From: Cymbomonas tetramitiformis
Taxonomy: Eukaryota; Chlorophyta; Pyramimonadophyceae; Pyramimonadales; Pyramimonadaceae
DNA: 39,024 nucleotides
Direction: 5' to 3'
NCBI GenBank assembly: GCA_001247695.2
Contig: LGRX02024735.1
Location: forward strand, 1 to 39,024
In this document: positions 9,650 through 19,617 of the stretch, piece by piece
Numbering within the stretch: the stretch's first letter is position 1
How the letters are laid out: each line of letters opens with the position of its first letter
Translations under genes and position numbers: made by a program
The notes under the pieces: generated by a model
The model's input: the letters and a program-made list of their open reading frames with translations, nothing else
What the model was told of the DNA's origin: nothing
Database searches by the model: none

Positions 9650-11090
9650 TGGGAAAAGGAACACTTGAGGTCATGCACAACAAAACTTGGCAGCAAACAT
9701 GGTATCTGCGCCATAGTAGTGGGGAGCCGCATAGTAACAAGATAGTAAACATGGTGCATGCGACGTGCAGCGAGCGTGGTGCATGTGACATAGTGTGGAG
9801 AAGGGTACTAACGTGGTGTATGCGCCATAGTGGGGAAACGTGTAGCAAACATAGGATATGCACCCTCGTGGGGAAAAGGGTATTAAACGTGGTGAATGCG
9901 AGATAGTCGGGAAAAGTGTAATGAATGTGGCATATGCGCCAGAGTAGGGAGATTTATTATAGTTAACGTGGTGTATGCTACACAAGTGGGGAGAAATGCT
10001 GTTTACGTAGTGTATGCACCATACGGGAAGAATGCAGTAACTGTGTGCATGCACCATAATGGGGAGGTGTGTAGTATACGTGCTGTATACGACATAGTGG
10101 GGGGAGGGTTTGGTAAACCAGGTGTATGCGACATAGTGGGGAGACTACAATAAAGTTGGTGTACCATAGCAGGGGTTTAGGGTTTTAGGGTTTAAAACCC
10201 TAAATATGCAGTGAATGTGGTTCATATGCCATAGTGGGGAGAATTGTAGGAAACACAGAGTATGCGTCATGGTGGGGAGAAGTGCAGTAAACATGGTGTA
10301 TACGCCATAGTGGGGAGAAGTGTAGTAGTTGTGGTATATGTGGCATAATGAAGAGAAGTGTAGTAAACATGGTATACTATATATGCGACATAGTGGGGAG
10401 AATTGTAGTGATTTGGTATATGCAACATCGTAAAGAGAAGTGCAGTAAGCGTGGTGTGTGCAGTTTAGTGCGGAGCTGTGAAGCGAATGTGTTACTTGTA
10501 CCATAGCAGGGAGGTATGCAAAAAATGTATAGTGAATATGCCATCAAGGGGACGATGCAACCATTGAGGTGTATGGACAATAGTCGGATGGTATGTAGCG
10601 CTTGTGGTACATCTGGTACCGCGGAGGGATGATAGGTAGTGGTTGTGAATTTCTATAATCTTAGTCATTCAGTAACATTGGAGACACATGTAGCAAGCAT
10701 GGTGGACGCGCCACAACTGAAACATGTATCATGAACACGGTCCGTTGTCGTGTTTTAATGTCGCAGGGAGCTGGATGCGTCATATATGAGAGCTAAGTAG
10801 CATTGCGTCATAGAAAGGTCTGACATGTCGAATGTGATGCATGTGAAAAAGTGGGGAGCTATGTAGTTATGCGGTGTTGTATGCGCCAGGTCGGAGGAAT
10901 AAACCGGATGTGATGCAAGTGTAGTGGTGGGGCAATATCGCAAACGTGGCGCATCCGCCATGGTAGGTGTCGCATTGCGAACGCCGAGCATGTGTAGTTC
11001 ATGGTGAAAGTGGCGGAAGTGCCAGAGTGGGAGCTAAGTAGCGGGCGTGAACATAAAGGGTTGCGGTGTTGTCATCGCAGTGCATGTGCA
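9650..11090. repeat. degenerate 38-40-bp satellite
   Basis: About 1.4 kb is built from strongly diverged units of the type GTGGTGTATGCGACATAGTG followed by GGGAGAAGTGTAGTAAAC. At least 25 units can be followed by eye, with many substitutions and small indels. The open frames across it simply repeat this unit. Confidence 0.8.
10172..10204. repeat. interstitial telomere-like repeats, head to head
   Basis: The sequence reads GGGTTTAGGGTTTTAGGG and then TTTAAAACCCTAAA. Two G-rich telomere-type units (one TTTAGGG, one TTTTAGGG) therefore face one C-rich unit across a short AT centre. The tract sits inside the degenerate satellite. Confidence 0.6.
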
Positions 11091-11153
11091 ATTTTGGGGA
11101 GTGTGTCTGCTAGTCACGTCAAGATAGCTTGCACAGCACACACAGCTCGGTAT

Positions 11154-11822
11154 TCAACTACTTGTAAGCAAGCAACCTTTGTTTTGAGGGCCCTTTTTCG
11201 GATGTCGACCTTGACGGCGCTGTAGTCGTTGCTGACGCTCCATACCGTAAGCAGCAGCGATTTCAGCTGGTGTTTCGATAACTGCACAGTGGCGTGGCAA
11301 CTTGGAGAGAGACTTTTCACTTGAAGAAGAAGGCAGTGAATCGCTATCGCGAAGGAAAGAATGAAAGCCGCCTGTAGTCAACGGCGTTAAAGGCGACTGA
11401 ATGGAGCTCTTGGTCGTATATGAAGAGTCGGTAGCCCCCTTGCATAGAGGCGATGAAGACGGAGAGGGGCTTGATTGTATGCCGCTCACAGTCGACGGCA
11501 AACAAGGCGACTTGCTATCAGGCGTAGACGGCAGATGGACGCTGGTCATAAATATTGAAGGTGCCGAATGACAAAGGGGAATGGCATCGAGGAAACCATA
11601 AGCCGACGTGGTGCCGTCGTTCACGTCAGATTTGGCGTCAGGGGTTCTTGGTTCAGAGAGATCCTTCACCCCAGCAGGTCGGATTCTGCTGTGCATCGTC
11701 TGGGGTCGTGGTCGACCCACTGCCTGAATGCTCATCGGAGAGGAGGATTTCGCACACACTGGACGAATAAGCTCATCAAGAAACACCCTGGTAGATCCAT
11801 GAGGGCTCTCACGCTGCGCCAT
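11154..11822 (-). CDS. hypothetical Ser/Pro/Thr-rich protein
   Basis: An ATG at 11822 opens a 222-residue frame on the minus strand. The protein is rich in Ser, Thr and Pro with many SP/TP sites (SSPSPSSSPL, SPLTPLTTGG), so it is probably disordered. It ends in a basic tail (MERQQRLQRRQGRHPKKGP). The frame is open for 24 more codons upstream without another ATG, so an earlier exon is possible. Codon third positions vary freely, which favours real coding over a repeat artefact. No domain or family is recognised. Its left end touches the degenerate satellite. Confidence 0.4.
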   Translation of the reverse strand: MAQRESPHGSTRVFLDELIRPVCAKSSSPMSIQAVGRPRPQTMHSRIRPAGVKDLSEPRTPDAKSDVNDGTTSAYGFLDAIPLCHSAPSIFMTSVHLPSTPDSKSPCLPSTVSGIQSSPSPSSSPLCKGATDSSYTTKSSIQSPLTPLTTGGFHSFLRDSDSLPSSSSEKSLSKLPRHCAVIETPAEIAAAYGMERQQRLQRRQGRHPKKGPQNKGCLLTSS

Positions 11823-12227
11823 GAAGGTGATACAGCCCAGCCACCGGCCACAACACCCGGAAGGTCCTACACTACCCTCGGGCACATATATCACATATCC
11901 CTCGCCTTAAGATGCCTGTGATGACGGTGGTGATCCAGAACTTGCCCCGGAGGACGGCAACCGTCGCGAGGGCAAAGTTCGCGCTCTGGAGCACTTGCGG
12001 ATAGCTCGTATGAGATAGCACCCTAATTTGTACCAGAAATTAAGGAAGAGCGCCGATGACGAAGAAACAGGCAATCTGCGGGTCTCTGAGCCGAGGTATT
12101 AGGATTTGACTGCTGAAAATTTACAGTAACAGCAATCGATAGAAGGATAGCTTCGCTTGGACTCCCTACAAATTTGCGTGAAGTCAATTGAGTAGAGGTC
12201 CGACTTACAACAACAATAGTACGACGG

Positions 12228-12313
12228 CTAAGCTTTAAGCTGGAGTGCAATTGCACCCAGATACGACAAAACTTCCCCAGGCGAATATTCATCAATTATA
12301 TGCCTTTTGAAGG
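12228..12313 (-). CDS. short terminal-exon-like segment
   Basis: After the acceptor GCGTTTGCAG (before 12313) the minus strand has two phase bases and 27 codons, including IDEYSPGEVLSYLGAIALQL, then a TAG at 12228-12230. The composition is convincingly protein-like for its length. Upstream exons are not identified. Confidence 0.3.
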
Positions 12314-12840
12314 CTGCAAACGCTCTTCAAGTGGGTACGACGTGCGATAAATTGTTGGTCTAGTTTTGATATTACTATAGTCCGAGTCGTGCTTGAGATA
12401 GCTATTGTCAAGGTAGAGGGTTCAACGGGTCAAGAGGGTCTCCGCATTTCGAGGGTGATAAAAGGAGGGAAACAATTGTGCGTGCCTTGTAATACAAACG
12501 TATTTCCTGTAATAAGATGCCTAATAAGATCCTGTTTTCACCGATGTGAAAACATTGGAAATTCCCTGGTATGATAGAAAATTAGTTTCCAGTGAAAAGA
12601 AGTATGAATTTCCCTCCTATCAAGTAAGATAGTCATACGATAGTCATAGAGACTACAGTACAGACTTCAGACTATCATCGTGATACAGACCATACAGAGC
12701 GAGAGGTTGTAACGGTAACACAGAGGGGCAGAAATTTCTCCCCCGTGACACTTCCAAAATAATTTAGAAATAAATTTCTCAATTATTTACACAGATCGTT
12801 CGATTGGTTTGTGACTATGACTTTCAGTTTCACGATGTGT
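12314..12840. other. AT-richer flank, nothing assigned
   Basis: This stretch lies left of the retrotransposon end. I see no supported gene. Short local repeats such as GATAGTCATA occur near 12630-12680. Confidence 0.5.
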
Positions 12841-12981
12841 ACAGTGATACTGTTGATCCTGCGGATTCCCCGTAAATCGGATGACCGCCCAGTCACCTTG
12901 TCCGATCCGCTCCCGTTGGGTAGGAATGGCGAGAAAAAGAGCGGAAAGTAAGGCGAAGCAACAAGGCAGCACTCCAGCGTC
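12841..12981. repeat. split direct repeat A, outer copy
   Basis: The 141 bp are nearly identical to 13271-13411; the only difference seen is AAGGCAGC against AAGGCACC. This copy forms the 3' end of the element in coding orientation. Confidence 0.95.
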
Positions 12982-13040
12982 AGATCGGAGCCTGAGTTGG
13001 AGAACCCATTTTTAAGGGTGGGCGGGCAGGGAAGAAAAAT

Positions 13041-13275
13041 TGCGTTAGGAAACGAAGAAGAAAGACGCAGCAATCGTCAGCAGGTAGGAAAAGTGAAGTA
13101 TTTTCACCAATTTCCGACTTAAGAGCGACACTCTGCGACACTTGGACTACGAAGCTGGAGGTGAACCGCCACTTCGCGATTCTTCATTTCCGCGATCCGA
13201 GGAGTGAGATCGGACGATCCGTCTCCTGAATGACGGTCATCACTGATGACGGAAGGAAAGTCGGCGATCAACAGT
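13041..13275. repeat. split direct repeat B, internal copy
   Basis: The 235 bp match 21572-21806, with AAACGAAG here against AAACGGAG there. Its last five bases (ACAGT) are also the first five of the internal A copy. Confidence 0.95.
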
Positions 13276-13288
13276 GATACTGTTGATC
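13266..13288. promoter_or_regulatory. probable recombinase crossover site (palindrome)
   Basis: Perfect 10-bp inverted arms, GATCAACAGT and ACTGTTGATC, flank a GAT spacer exactly where repeats B and A meet. Paired arms around a short core are typical of tyrosine-recombinase target sites. Half of this site remains at each end of the element (ACAGT at 12841, GATCAACAGT at 21797-21806). The role is inferred from position and symmetry. Confidence 0.7.
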
Positions 13289-13411
13289 CTGCGGATTCCC
13301 CGTAAATCGGATGACCGCCCAGTCACCTTGTCCGATCCGCTCCCGTTGGGTAGGAATGGCGAGAAAAAGAGCGGAAAGTAAGGCGAAGCAACAAGGCACC
13401 ACTCCAGCGTC
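13271..13411. repeat. split direct repeat A, internal copy
   Basis: This matches 12841-12981 and directly abuts and overlaps repeat B. The overlap has the structure expected of a circular intermediate's joined ends. Confidence 0.95.
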
Positions 13412-13503
13412 GCCTCTCCGCCAACACTCACAACCCCCGCCTCTTGACGCCTTTTCACCCCAACTCTCAAACTCGAGCCAACAGAAATTAATAATCAAAT
13501 TAC

Positions 13504-14691
13504 TCATACAAATACCCGCACGAATGATTGTGCCGCATTCAGCTCCATGTATTCTTTCGTCGAGACTTTCTCTACCTGCCTTGAGGATGACATTCCCAAG
13601 ACTTGCCACACTTTCATATAATGTCTAGCAATCCTCTCTGTTTTCCAATACGCCTGTCCCATAACCTGCTGCAGGTCGGCTCCTTCAAGGAAAAGTTCAA
13701 TTGCTCCCGCTGTCCGAATGCTGAAGAATGTTTCCCCATTGAACAGCCCCGCTTTTTGCAACCAGTATTTGAGGTCTGAATTCATCTGCTTCCTGGAAAT
13801 CGGACTATTTTCCACTTTGCCAGACCTGACTGGTCTGAACAAGAATCCTTGTGCAAGGTTCAGACCCAAATTTTTCATCACTTGGAGGTAGTCCTCCAAC
13901 GCTGAGATGGGGCATTTAGATTTATCAGGGAGTCTTTTGATTCCGAAAACGTGTTCATCGCCCGAACGGAGTGTCTTCCCCCACTGGTAGTTGAAGAGAA
14001 AACCGGAGTTATCGGGAAATCTTATGATCCCTTCCACCCTTGTGGCGCCCAGCTCCGCCGGTCTCTTCAGAGCGTATAAGTCCATCGGGATCATTGCCTT
14101 ACATCTAAGAGTGATGAACAAAAGTATCCAATCTTGTGTCGAGGCAAAACCAGCTGCCTCTGCGTTCATGTGAATCACTAGCTTGTCGATCGTACAACTG
14201 AAAAGTGGTGTTGCCTGATTTGGGGTGATTCTTGCTTGCAACTGTTCATTCCTGGTCATCGTTTCATAGACCTTAACCACCCTACCTGTGCACGGGTTGT
14301 CCGACCCGCCCCTTCCGAAATCCTGGAAGGCACTAGAGAGTCTGCCGATAAGGGAATTCACCGAACTTGCGGCTTGCCTGACTGGGCAACTACATCTTCC
14401 CAGTTGAGGGCACGTGGCCGAATGAACGTTAGTCTTACCGAACTGTTCCAAGTAAATAAGATACCATAAGATGTGTTGCGCTGTACACGAATCCAATGAT
14501 TCTGGTGGGGTCATGCAAGCCAGGAATTCCCCGAGGGCCCGCAAATTTCGGAGTTTGGCCGATTGGTACACATCCCTGGCCCTTGCTTCCTGAAGCTCCT
14601 TCGTTCTTAGATGTATGGCGGCCCAGTCAGGGGATTTTCTCAACAGGCTCTTGCCACCACCCTGTATCCTCAAAATTTTCCCCTTCCCCAA
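13504..14691 (-). CDS. tyrosine recombinase of the DIRS-order element
   Basis: This 395-residue frame replaces the integrase of other retroelements by cutting and joining through a tyrosine. The catalytic domain occupies the C-terminal half. I see Arg210 (KRPAEL), Arg326 (FSIRTAGA), Trp349 (AYWK) and the nucleophile Tyr358 (RHYMKV), numbered from the frame start. The usual His three residues before the second Arg is Phe323, which is unusual. A Cys/His-bearing segment (TCPQLGRCSCPV) lies in the N-terminal half. The frame opens with TTG and the first ATG is codon 60 (14514), so translation probably depends on splicing or a polyprotein. It lies about 100 nt downstream of the RT frame's stop. Confidence 0.88.
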   Translation of the reverse strand: MGKGKILRIQGGGKSLLRKSPDWAAIHLRTKELQEARARDVYQSAKLRNLRALGEFLACMTPPESLDSCTAQHILWYLIYLEQFGKTNVHSATCPQLGRCSCPVRQAASSVNSLIGRLSSAFQDFGRGGSDNPCTGRVVKVYETMTRNEQLQARITPNQATPLFSCTIDKLVIHMNAEAAGFASTQDWILLFITLRCKAMIPMDLYALKRPAELGATRVEGIIRFPDNSGFLFNYQWGKTLRSGDEHVFGIKRLPDKSKCPISALEDYLQVMKNLGLNLAQGFLFRPVRSGKVENSPISRKQMNSDLKYWLQKAGLFNGETFFSIRTAGAIELFLEGADLQQVMGQAYWKTERIARHYMKVWQVLGMSSSRQVEKVSTKEYMELNAAQSFVRVFV

Positions 14692-14795
14692 AAGTTACAG
14701 GCGTTCAACAATTTATTTTCCAGGGTAAACGGATTACTATGGGAGGCTTATTAATATATCACATGAATTTTGTGTTTTTGGAATACGAAGTGTTT

Positions 14796-16533
14796 CTAAG
14801 AAAAATCGAATCTAAAAATCCAGACTGCCCACGGGAGTGGGCCTGCTTCTGACCATCTTCCATTTCTAAGTTGTTGGAAACAGACCTCTCCTACTTCAGC
14901 GATTCTGAACTTTTGTTTGCACAGCTTATTGTACGTAGTCCACCAGAACCCATCTGGAGAGAAACCATCCCACTGTGGAGCAACCACAGAGGCTGACGCT
15001 TTCTGTTCTCTAAGATACATCAGGAACGGTCCCATTAATGCAAAAGGCGGATTAGCATAACAGTTCAGTCCAGCTAGTGGATAGGCAAAGACATTGGTGC
15101 CACAAGCTTCTTTCTCTGGCAGCCTTGAGCAAAATCGCATTTTGGGACATCCCCGAACATTAGCCGTTGTTGCGAAGCAGTCGATGTTGTGCCGTCCAAA
15201 CATCATGTTCAACAGAGGAGAGAACCGTGGCATTAATGAATAATGAGACTCTTCATCCGGGACTACAATAGTTCCATCAGGTCCCCTTGAAAAGGAAACC
15301 ACCTTCAGCTCCAAGTTGTTATCCGCGACAAATCTATAGAGCTTTTCTGCCAAGTCCTTGCATGCTTTCGCGCCCAGGTTAGACGAGAGGATTCTCGATG
15401 AATCCCAGATATTTTTGTCCAAGATTATGTCCCAGCGCTGCGGGACCCGTTCTACTGGGATTTTGAACAAGGCTTCAGAAATCAACATTGACTGATCCAC
15501 CGACGAGCAGGTTCTCAAATCTCGATAGCACGAAATTTCATCTTGGAATTCCCCTGCTCTGATTGATGCCGTGACTTTTGTACCATCGACGTTTGTATCC
15601 ACGAGTATCGAGCAGTGGGCCTGCTTCCTGAATGCGGACACCTTAATCAGCGACGGCTGGAAGAGTTGACCCAAGTAGAGTTTGAAATGCCTCATCTGCT
15701 TACTGTTCAGGAAAAAACTTTTTCTGCAGAATTCGTGCCTCTTTGCCAGGAAGGCATACAGCCTCCTGCATGCAATAAGGATGCCCGGGGCTGCGATTGA
15801 CATTGAAACCAACTTTCCTGCCACTCTTTCCAGGTCCCTGGCCGAAATACTTGACGAAGCTCGCAGGTCCGTTGCCAGGCTCAAGAACTTATCCCATTTT
15901 TTCTGCGGGATGAAGAATTCCTGCTTCGCAAGGTCAATACCAATGCCTAGCCAGGTGATGGTCAAGGACGGAATGAACTCCGTCTTCTCCAGATGAATAA
16001 AATATCCTGCCGCCGTCATGCATGACGAGACAACGAACGCCGAGATTTTGGCTCTTTCATGTTTCGTAAGAGTTGAAGCTCCCACTGGGGCCGGCCCCCC
16101 GGCATTATCATCAATGTAGTATAAATATGGTATCCCCAGCCGCCGGATGAATCCCGCGAATTCTCCCGCGAAGGCGCTATAAATGACCGGCGCTAGCTTC
16201 CATCCAAAATTGAGAACTGTATAGACGTAATAAACGCCATCCCACAGGAAACCCATGTACTGTTGCGACTCCTCTGTAAGCATCACATGGAAGAATCCGT
16301 TCGCTTGGTCCATAATAAATGCCGGATCCCCCACCTCTAGGATTTGTGGAAGCATTGTCACCGACTCGTAGGTAAACGGAATATCCTTACACCAAAGGTT
16401 AAGGAATCTTGCATCGTTGATCTTTCTTGGTTTGGCTGGCTCCACTCCTACCGGCATAACAAGATGCGGGGGAGAGCATTCCCCTTCTTTGCCCCAGACT
16501 CTTATCGCTCCCCACCTGAGCTCGTCCTGTATC
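14796..16533 (-). CDS. reverse transcriptase, degenerate RNase H and methylase-like tail
   Basis: Counting from the ATG at 16457, 553 residues are encoded; conserved RT sequence (ELRWGAIRVWG) continues upstream in frame to about 16533. RT motif A is MDQANGFFHV (Asp50), motif B is LNFGWKLAP and motif C is YYIDD (Asp116, Asp117). A weak RNase H-like segment follows (ILVDTN near residue 300 and ILDKNIWDSS). The C-terminal ~150 residues carry DCFATTAN and an intact NPPF motif (about 469-472), as in the adenine-methylase-like domain of DIRS and PAT elements. The frame overlaps the upstream RNase H frame by 59 nt or more, and protein homology crosses between frames near 16533. A single extra base or a +1 frameshift probably separates parts of one polyprotein. 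Confidence 0.9.
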
Positions 16534-17448
16534 TTCCCAGGAGATCCAGGGGATCAAATGATCTGGGATCGCATGATTCTTGAACTGCATCCTCGGGGGT
16601 GTTCTTGAGTCGAAACGAGCCCCTTCGTAAGTGCCTGAAAAGTGTTGGAAGAAATCCAAGATGGAGACTCCATTCTTTGCCCATTCTTTGACCAGCAATC
16701 CCATCTCTGATGATGTTACCACCGTGTCCCAGAACTGGGTACACTCATGGATAGTTCCCACCCGGAACTCCCCCGGATCCCTAGCTGGTGCGGAAAGGGG
16801 GTCCGGGACCAAATTACCACTGAGGGCATCAATTACTGAAGGGGCCAAGGTGTCCCGCCCTTGGGCTTCACATGGCCCTAAGGACTGTTGCCTGTCCATC
16901 ACTTCCCGGGCACTGTCGAATCCTTTTACTGCCATGGTAATAAATGCAAGCGGGTCTCTCACACTTGTCGTAGCCGGCATGCCAGAATCCAGTGCGAAGT
17001 TGGCCAGGCTGTCAGCCAGTTTATTGTGGTCCCGTGCCACATGCTTGAAATTGAAAACACAATCCGGGCGCAAGGCCATGTGAGCTTTCCCAACGATAAG
17101 TAGTCTCTCCAAGTCTTTTGCGATAACGTTACGGGAGCCCGAGAATGCTGACACCACCAGCTCCGAGTCCCCAACAATTGTTGCTGTGGTCAAGTTCCAT
17201 TCTATTGCTCTTTGGATTGCAATCACGGCCCCCACGAATTCTGCATAATTATTCGTCTTGGATCCAAGGCGCCCGTAGTCCCGGGTCCACTGTTGACCTT
17301 GTTCTGAGCAGAGTGCCACCCCGAACGAGGCTTGCCTCAAATCCGGCGATGCGTTAAAGCGGCATGCACCATCGAAGAAAAGCAATCCCTTCCGTGGGGC
17401 TGAGTTTGGCTCGTGTCCCTGTTCGAGACAACAACCACACCAGAGCAC
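16399..17448 (-). CDS. archaeal-type RNase H joined to the start of the RT region
   Basis: Residues 22-155 form an RNase HI of the archaeal/plant (RVT_3) type. Catalytic positions are Asp26 (FFDGAC), Glu70 (YAEF), Asp94 (GDSELVV) and Asp146 (DHNKLADSLAN). All are present, so the enzyme could be active against RNA in RNA-DNA hybrids. Residues ~220-310 (FWDTVVTSSEMGLLVKEW, then FDSRTPPRM) look like the N-terminal extension of the reverse transcriptase, so RNase H and RT probably form one product across a frame change near 16533. The frame begins with GTG and stays open upstream to about 17490 without ATG, which suggests expression as a fusion with gag or by splicing. The element already has its own degenerate RNase H after the RT. 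Confidence 0.85.
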   Translation of the reverse strand: MLWCGCCLEQGHEPNSAPRKGLLFFDGACRFNASPDLRQASFGVALCSEQGQQWTRDYGRLGSKTNNYAEFVGAVIAIQRAIEWNLTTATIVGDSELVVSAFSGSRNVIAKDLERLLIVGKAHMALRPDCVFNFKHVARDHNKLADSLANFALDSGMPATTSVRDPLAFITMAVKGFDSAREVMDRQQSLGPCEAQGRDTLAPSVIDALSGNLVPDPLSAPARDPGEFRVGTIHECTQFWDTVVTSSEMGLLVKEWAKNGVSILDFFQHFSGTYEGARFDSRTPPRMQFKNHAIPDHLIPWISWEDTGRAQVGSDKSLGQRRGMLSPASCYAGRSGASQTKKDQRCKIP

Positions 17449-17763
17449 TCTTCCTTTCAGGAGAAATGCTCCTCGAAAATCGCACCCCGGTCTCTACCGG
17501 GCCCCAATCTTGTGGAAAGGGATGGACGATTTTCGAGCCTGGCCACTTCCGGTGTGCTACTCGTGTAGAGTAACCCACCCGTTGTGGTCAGTACTCTAAC
17601 CGTCCAGCATCCCCATGTTAAAGGGAGGCTTCTATGACGGACGGGACCAGGTGGTCCGTGCAGGCAAGGTAATTGGCATTAATTGCCTGTATCCGCGAAG
17701 CACTCCAACTTGAGATATGCATCCCAAAGTCCGAAACCCAGTGTTCCGAAGCTGATCCCGAAA

Positions 17764-18108
17764 TCTAACGTAGAGCAAAAAAAGCAAATCCAATTATCGA
17801 AATCCAGGATCCCGAAGGCTGAAATCTGAAAATTTAACGTAGAGCAAAATCAGCGAAATCGAAATTTCGAAAATCTAACGTAGAGCAAAAAAACAAATCC
17901 AAAATTCGAAAATCCAGCATCCCGAAGACTGAAGACTGAAAATCTAACGTAGAGCAAAATCAGCCAAATCGAAATTTCGAAATCCAACGTAGAGCAAAAA
18001 TACCAAATCCAAAATTCGAAAAATCCAGCATCCCGAATTTGAAATCTGAAATCTAACGTAGAGCAAAATCAGCCAAATCGACATTTCGAAAATCTAACGT
18101 AGAGCAAA
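17764..18108. repeat. seven boxes of CTAACGTAGAGCAAA, ~110-bp higher-order unit
   Basis: Boxes start near 17765, 17833, 17874, 17944, 17984, 18052 and 18093. The spacing alternates between about 68-70 and 40 bp, so pairs form a ~110-bp unit repeated three times. CCAAATC, AAATTTCGAAAATC and CATCCCGAA blocks lie between them. The array lies between the gag and RNase H genes of the element. Its role is unknown; it may be structural or regulatory in the transcript. Confidence 0.85.
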
Positions 18109-18293
18109 TTCACAAAAATGCAAAATTAACTTATCAAGCAAATCCATATCACATACAACAATGCATTTCAATTTGGTATTTAAACATGGAATCCGATGTT
18201 ACAAGGTAAGACAGGCATCCTGGCCCGCTCCCGAATATTGATACACTATATACATATTATACAGACCAGCATTCTGGCAACTTTTGACGATTT

Positions 18294-19010
18294 CTAAACA
18301 GGCTCCCTCTGAGGAGGTGGTGGCAACTGAGGCAACTGGTTTTGGTTATTCCTATTGTCATTCTTATTTCGTTTGTCCACCCAAGTCACATTGATGGATC
18401 CATCCTTGTTCAACGCATAAGGGGACTTGCAGTCCCGCAGCATATGTGACCCCTGGCATTTTGGACATTTGGCATTACCATCTGCAGGGGCTCCCGGTTT
18501 TGCAGTAACCTGCTTAGTGGCTCCTGATAACGAGGCCTTCTTGGATTGGGTTTTAATGAACATCTGCAATTCTGACTCGTGCGTATCATCCTTCTCACAC
18601 TCTGGAACTGTAGCCCTTATTTGTTGATGTGCAAACAGGGCAATGTGATTGTCCGGCAAGGACGCATCCCTAGTACCTCCCGCCAACTCCCTCTCGATGA
18701 GAGTGGCGAGGGAATACAAGGACTGAGGAGTCTCCGGCTCCCTCGAACTGGCTCCCAGCAAACCAAAGGCAGCTGCCACCTTTCGCATCAGCTTCGGTAT
18801 CTCCGGCACCGATTTCCCCGGGGTCAGGCACCAGTCCAACAGCTCGCTTCTCAATCGGTGGGCTTTCAACCAGTTGGAGACCCCCTTGGTCTCCTCTTGC
18901 ATGGATCTTTGGAGCACCGAGTCCACGTACGCCTGAATGTCGACTCCCGGCGTCATCGATGATGCCAATCCCAAAGGAGCCTGCTCCCTCATGCCACCAT
19001 CCATCTTCAT
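18294..19010 (-). CDS. gag-like zinc-knuckle protein
   Basis: An ATG at 19010 opens 238 codons on the minus strand. The N-terminal ~130 residues are helical and resemble a capsid-like region in composition. A zinc knuckle, CPKCQGSHMLRDC, sits at residues 182-194. Its spacing C-x2-C-x3-H-x4-C is one residue shorter than the standard C-x2-C-x4-H-x4-C. The tail is basic and rich in Asn, Gln and Pro. Such proteins bind the element's RNA and form particles. Position before the pol genes fits gag. About 800 nt with the box repeat separate it from the RNase H frame. Confidence 0.75.
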   Translation of the reverse strand: MKMDGGMREQAPLGLASSMTPGVDIQAYVDSVLQRSMQEETKGVSNWLKAHRLRSELLDWCLTPGKSVPEIPKLMRKVAAAFGLLGASSREPETPQSLYSLATLIERELAGGTRDASLPDNHIALFAHQQIRATVPECEKDDTHESELQMFIKTQSKKASLSGATKQVTAKPGAPADGNAKCPKCQGSHMLRDCKSPYALNKDGSINVTWVDKRNKNDNRNNQNQLPQLPPPPQREPV

Positions 19011-19617
19011 TTACTTGAGGTTGAGGAAACACTCACATATCGTCCTTTGCCTCGATACAAACATGCATAATAATGTGTTACAACAATAACATCTTCTCGC
19101 CCCCACTCTGACAATGCACGTAATGCAATAATCATAAGGGGTCATAATCTGAGGCAATCACATCACCCTCCCTAATCATTAATTCCAGCATCAGCTTGTC
19201 ACGAGCATGCAATTTTTCATCGATCGGATCAAAGAAATTTTCATACCTATCCTCACATCGAACAAAGCAATCATAGTCATCATAAATGCAGTACTTATTG
19301 TCCAACATTACAGGAACTATTTCGTCATAATTAGAGCAACTTCATCATCATGATAACAGCAATAATTTCAATCCTATTTTCAGCAATCCTCACAGCAATT
19401 CAAGTTGTAACATAACAAATTCATATTTTCAATATAAACAAATTCATATTTTCAAATAGCATTCATCTCAATTGCAGCAATTATTTATCATCATAACAAC
19501 AGCAAACAATTTTGATCCTAATCACAACAATTAATGCCAAATTTTTGAAACAATGCAACAATCAGGAAATTACAACTCTCATGCAAGACTGCCCTCAGAA
19601 AAATAATACAACTATAT
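19011..19617. other. AT-rich spacer inside the retrotransposon
   Basis: About 600 bp of AT-rich, CAAT/ATCA-rich sequence without a supported frame separates the RING gene from gag on the coding strand. It may be untranslated leader or intron. Confidence 0.5.

Noticed and set aside
9650..11090. CRISPR-like array in the 38-40-bp repeat region
   Set aside because: Units are contiguous and degenerate with no unique spacers, and the DNA is eukaryotic.
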